16,047 nucleotides of DNA from FEN-727 sp036508635 (GTDB lineage Bacteria > Actinomycetota > Geothermincolia > Fen-727 > Anoxymicrobiaceae): assembly GCA_036508635.1 (NCBI GenBank), contig DATCGY010000116.1, positions 1-16,047 of the forward strand, written 5' to 3'. The position numbers and the translations under genes were made by a program. Numbering within the stretch: position 1 is the stretch's first letter; each line of letters begins with the position of its first letter. Positions 13,767-16,047 of this stretch are shown here, one piece after another. The notes under the pieces are model-generated. The model searched no databases. It worked only from the letters and a program-made list of their open reading frames with translations, and had not been told where the DNA came from.

Positions 13767-15582
13767 CAGCCTGTGTGCCGTCTATCTCGAGAAGCCTGCT
13801 CTTTATACGTTTCGCCGCGTCCAGCCAGGTCCACTTCTCTCGGGCTCGAATGGAGGCACGAAGCCCCATGGCGCGACCCTGCTCGGGGTTCTCGTAGACG
13901 TGTCTCATCAACGATGCGAGTTGGTCCACGTCGGGATCGGCCCATTCGAAGCCCTCGTAGTAAGGGCACTTCGCGACCGCCGGGATCAACCGCCTGGCCT
14001 CGATCGGGTAGCCGACCTCCTCGTTGAAAAACTCGGTCTGCGCGCTCCAGAACGTGCTGATCGTAGGAAGCCCACACGCCATCGCCTCCAGGGTGGGCAT
14101 TCCCCAACCCTCTCCACGCGTCGGCAGGACGAAGCAGTCGCTCGAGCAGTAGAGGGAGCCCATCTGGTAGCTGGGAATGTTCTGATTGAGTATCATGATG
14201 ACCGGCGCTCGATCGGAGCGCAGGCGCATCGCCTCCACCTGGCGTTCGATGTTCACTCCCGGGTCGGTGTTTATCACCTTTAGCAACAGGACCACGTCGT
14301 CCCCGGAGGAAAACTCCTGGTTGTAAGCCTGCAGCAATATCTCCGGCGCCTTGCGCTCTCCCCACTCGAAAACCGACATGAACACGAACTTGTCGTTGAA
14401 TCTGCGCGACTTTATGAACGGGTGGAAGTAATTGACGTCCACGCCAAGTGGCATCACCTCGATGGGCCTGTTGACGCCGCTGGATGAGAATGTCTCCTTG
14501 TTGAAGTGCGAAGGGACCCATATCTCGTCCAGTGCGTTCGCCTGCTCTACCCAATCCGACGGGATCCCGGTGACCTCGAGCATCGAGTATCCGACCCTGT
14601 ACTTGCCGGAGTTCTTGAAGAAGACGTCGCCCTGACCGTACACGATCTGGGTCACGTCCAGGTCTTTTGGCTTACGCCGTACCTCCATGATGCGCAGGTC
14701 GTCGTTCGGCGGCTCTTCGACACCGTATACGAACCCGTAGCGCATGTCGACGCCCAGTTCCTCGAGCGCGAGCACCAGGTACTGCGACGATACCGCGTAT
14801 CCCGTAGGTGCGTTGATCCAGGAGTGCCACATCGCTCGCGTATCGTACCTTTCCGAGTAGTACGATTCCCATCGGTCGCGGTACGCCGAGCGAGCGGCAC
14901 CGGCCAGCTCCAGGTCGCGCGGGGACCGAAGCTCCGTATCGCGGGAGACCACGACCCTCGAGGAGCCTACACAAATCACGTGGAGACCGGCCGACTTGAC
15001 CTTCAGACAGAAGTCGAGGTCGTCGTATCCGTGAGTATAGCTCTCGTCAAAGCCGCCGGCGGCTTCACGCGCGGCCGCCGTAACGTACATACAAGTGGAA
15101 TCTACGCCCTCGACCTCGCGAGCGTAGTAGTACTGGTTGATGTCTTTCTTGCCACCACCTATCAGGAAGCTCTCGCACTCGGGTTGAATAACGTGGTGCC
15201 CGGCGTTGACGATGGAGCCTCTTTCGTCGACGATCCTGCACCCCGCGACACCCGCACCCAGGGCTTCTACCTCCTCATTGATGCGACCCAGCCACTGCGG
15301 GTCAGGCAGGCCGGCGGAGATCGTCAGGAGCACCACATCTCCTGTAGCCTCCTTGAGGCCCAGGTTTTTCCTTGCGCCCGCTGTCGCACCGTCGTTACAG
15401 GCGACAATGTCAAAACCAAGCGCTTTGAGCGCATGGCCGGCCGCGGCAGCGGCCGATTTCGGCACCACGGCGATGCGCCGTTGTTGCGCCGTATCAGGAT
15501 TGTCGGCAAGCGCTCGAGCGCATTCCACACCCTTTTCGCTGCCATCCCAGTCGTGAACGACTATCGTTATAGCTGCATCCAT
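13762..15582 (-). CDS. Two-domain glycosyltransferase: N-terminal GT2 and C-terminal GT4
   Basis: The protein has 606 residues. Residues 1-245 have a GT-A/GT2 fold: 'AITIVVHDWDG' at the N-terminus, 'GARKNLGLKEATGDVVLL', 'DPQWLGRINEEV' and the base-region motif 'GYDDLDFCLKVKSAG' (184-198). The metal-binding acidic motif expected after 'VVLL' is replaced by 'TISAGLPDP' (87-95). Residues about 250-606 are GT-B/GT4: 'APTGYAVSSQYLVLALEELG', 'WVPSHFNKETF', 'PLGVDVNYFHP', 'FVFMSVFEWGERKAPEILL', and an intact E-x7-E motif in 'GEGWGMPTLEAMACGLP'. The C-terminal half is thus likely active, the first half uncertain. Such fusions add two sugars in sequence or build alternating chains. ATG 15582 has AAGGA about 6 bases upstream and lies 19 bases after the preceding stop, indicating one operon with the methyltransferase at 15602. 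Confidence 0.9.
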   Translation of the reverse strand: MDAAITIVVHDWDGSEKGVECARALADNPDTAQQRRIAVVPKSAAAAAGHALKALGFDIVACNDGATAGARKNLGLKEATGDVVLLTISAGLPDPQWLGRINEEVEALGAGVAGCRIVDERGSIVNAGHHVIQPECESFLIGGGKKDINQYYYAREVEGVDSTCMYVTAAAREAAGGFDESYTHGYDDLDFCLKVKSAGLHVICVGSSRVVVSRDTELRSPRDLELAGAARSAYRDRWESYYSERYDTRAMWHSWINAPTGYAVSSQYLVLALEELGVDMRYGFVYGVEEPPNDDLRIMEVRRKPKDLDVTQIVYGQGDVFFKNSGKYRVGYSMLEVTGIPSDWVEQANALDEIWVPSHFNKETFSSSGVNRPIEVMPLGVDVNYFHPFIKSRRFNDKFVFMSVFEWGERKAPEILLQAYNQEFSSGDDVVLLLKVINTDPGVNIERQVEAMRLRSDRAPVIMILNQNIPSYQMGSLYCSSDCFVLPTRGEGWGMPTLEAMACGLPTISTFWSAQTEFFNEEVGYPIEARRLIPAVAKCPYYEGFEWADPDVDQLASLMRHVYENPEQGRAMGLRASIRAREKWTWLDAAKRIKSRLLEIDGTQAV

Positions 15583-15601
15583 TTCTATCCTTGAGATATC
15601 A

Positions 15602-16047
15602 TTACTTCTTTCCTATGGCGGCATAGTCCATGTAGCTGAAGAGAACTGAGTTGAGCTTATCGATGTTCGAGTTCATCTCGCGCATCCATATCTCTTCGTC
15701 CGCGGAATCAGATGCTACCCTGGACAACCGCTGGTTCCTGGGCACGGGATTGGTGAGCTTTATCTCCACATCGCGGAACCCGGCCGACAGAAGCAGGAAG
15801 CGGGTAGTCTCGGGGTGGATCGGCTGCACGTGCGATATATCCGCGTAGAAGAAGCTCGCGAATATGAGAAGGCACTGGGGGTTTGGCGTCTCAATGACAA
15901 CGTATGCCCCCTGCCGCATCTTGCGAGCGATCAGGCCGACCAACTCCACGAGCTCAGCGGGCGTCATGTGCTCCACCACCTGCGAGATGAAGACTCCGCC
16001 GAGGGTGTCGTCCTCAAGGGTCGCAAGGTGCTCGAGCGCCTCTGCCT
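15602..16047 (-). CDS. Class I SAM methyltransferase, partial (N-terminus outside window)
   Basis: About 148 C-terminal residues are visible; the frame is open to the window edge (last full codon ends at 16045). Visible landmarks are 'FISQVVEHMTPAELVELV' (post-motif with intact Glu-His), 'GAYVVIETPNPQCLLIF', 'HVQPIHPETTRFLLLSAGF' and a C-terminal 'INSVLF'-like segment ('LNSVLFSYMDYAAIGKK'). These match the surface-polysaccharide methyltransferase family in which the SAM motif lies further upstream. It is the intact paralogue of the gene at 12439. In lipopolysaccharide systems related enzymes cap the chain end and set chain length; that role here is inference. It is the most upstream gene of block C in this window and precedes the GT2-GT4 fusion by 19 bases. 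Confidence 0.88.
   Translation of the reverse strand, partial: AEALEHLATLEDDTLGGVFISQVVEHMTPAELVELVGLIARKMRQGAYVVIETPNPQCLLIFASFFYADISHVQPIHPETTRFLLLSAGFRDVEIKLTNPVPRNQRLSRVASDSADEEIWMREMNSNIDKLNSVLFSYMDYAAIGKK

Noticed and set aside
14506..15594. A 362-codon open frame on the plus strand opposite the GT2-GT4 fusion
   Set aside because: No domain or ribosome site was seen; it is a shadow of the well-supported minus-strand gene.

Overview
The window is part of a cell-surface or exopolysaccharide gene cluster from a GC-rich bacterium. The best hint of lineage is a set of exported repeats with a 'WYxAEGxT..GFEEW..xxNP..ITYMxPGG' pattern. From memory these are common in exported proteins of deep-branching Actinobacteria (subsurface and hot-spring lineages). 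Frequent TTG and GTG starts and GC-rich codon use fit this, but the placement is an inference. No rRNA, tRNA, CRISPR array, transposase or phage gene was seen.

Layout. Block A (1-8435) is read on the minus strand. In transcription order it holds a family-4-type glycosyltransferase (7242-8435), a membrane-anchored glycoside hydrolase carrying four ~105-residue repeats (4511-6967) that ends at a clear intrinsic terminator (4453-4485), a GT2 glycosyltransferase (3387-4358), a zinc-ribbon SAM methyltransferase (2524-3336), a Gfo/Idh/MocA oxidoreductase (1472-2506), an unrecognised TIM-barrel-like protein abutting it (568-1470), and the start of another SAM methyltransferase (1-423, cut by the window edge). 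Block B (8720-12306) is read on the plus strand: a GT-B glycosyltransferase and a 715-residue multi-pass GT-C-like membrane protein. Block A and block B diverge from a region with an AT-rich core (8436-8719). Block C (12439-16047) is minus strand and converges on block B: the C-terminal part of a SAM methyltransferase (cut by the window edge), a GT2-GT4 fusion protein (13762-15582), and a second, diverged methyltransferase of the same family (12439-13716).

How the genes fit together. Cytoplasmic glycosyltransferases would build the glycan. The oxidoreductase and its TIM-barrel partner would make or modify a sugar precursor, and the methyltransferases would cap or decorate the chain. The GT-C-like protein would add a lipid-linked sugar on the outer face of the membrane. 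The anchored hydrolase would trim or bind the glycan outside, by analogy with GH39-type enzymes such as PslG in exopolysaccharide loci. None of the specific sugars can be read from sequence.

The most unusual object is the hydrolase. Its TIM barrel is interrupted: the acid/base side (residues about 45-261) and the nucleophile side (686-818) are separated by four complete exported repeats (262-685), placed just before the predicted strand carrying 'VHPYDYP'. Two other genes show loss of catalytic signature residues (GT2 half of the fusion; methyltransferase at 12439-13716), so the cluster may contain non-catalytic partner domains.
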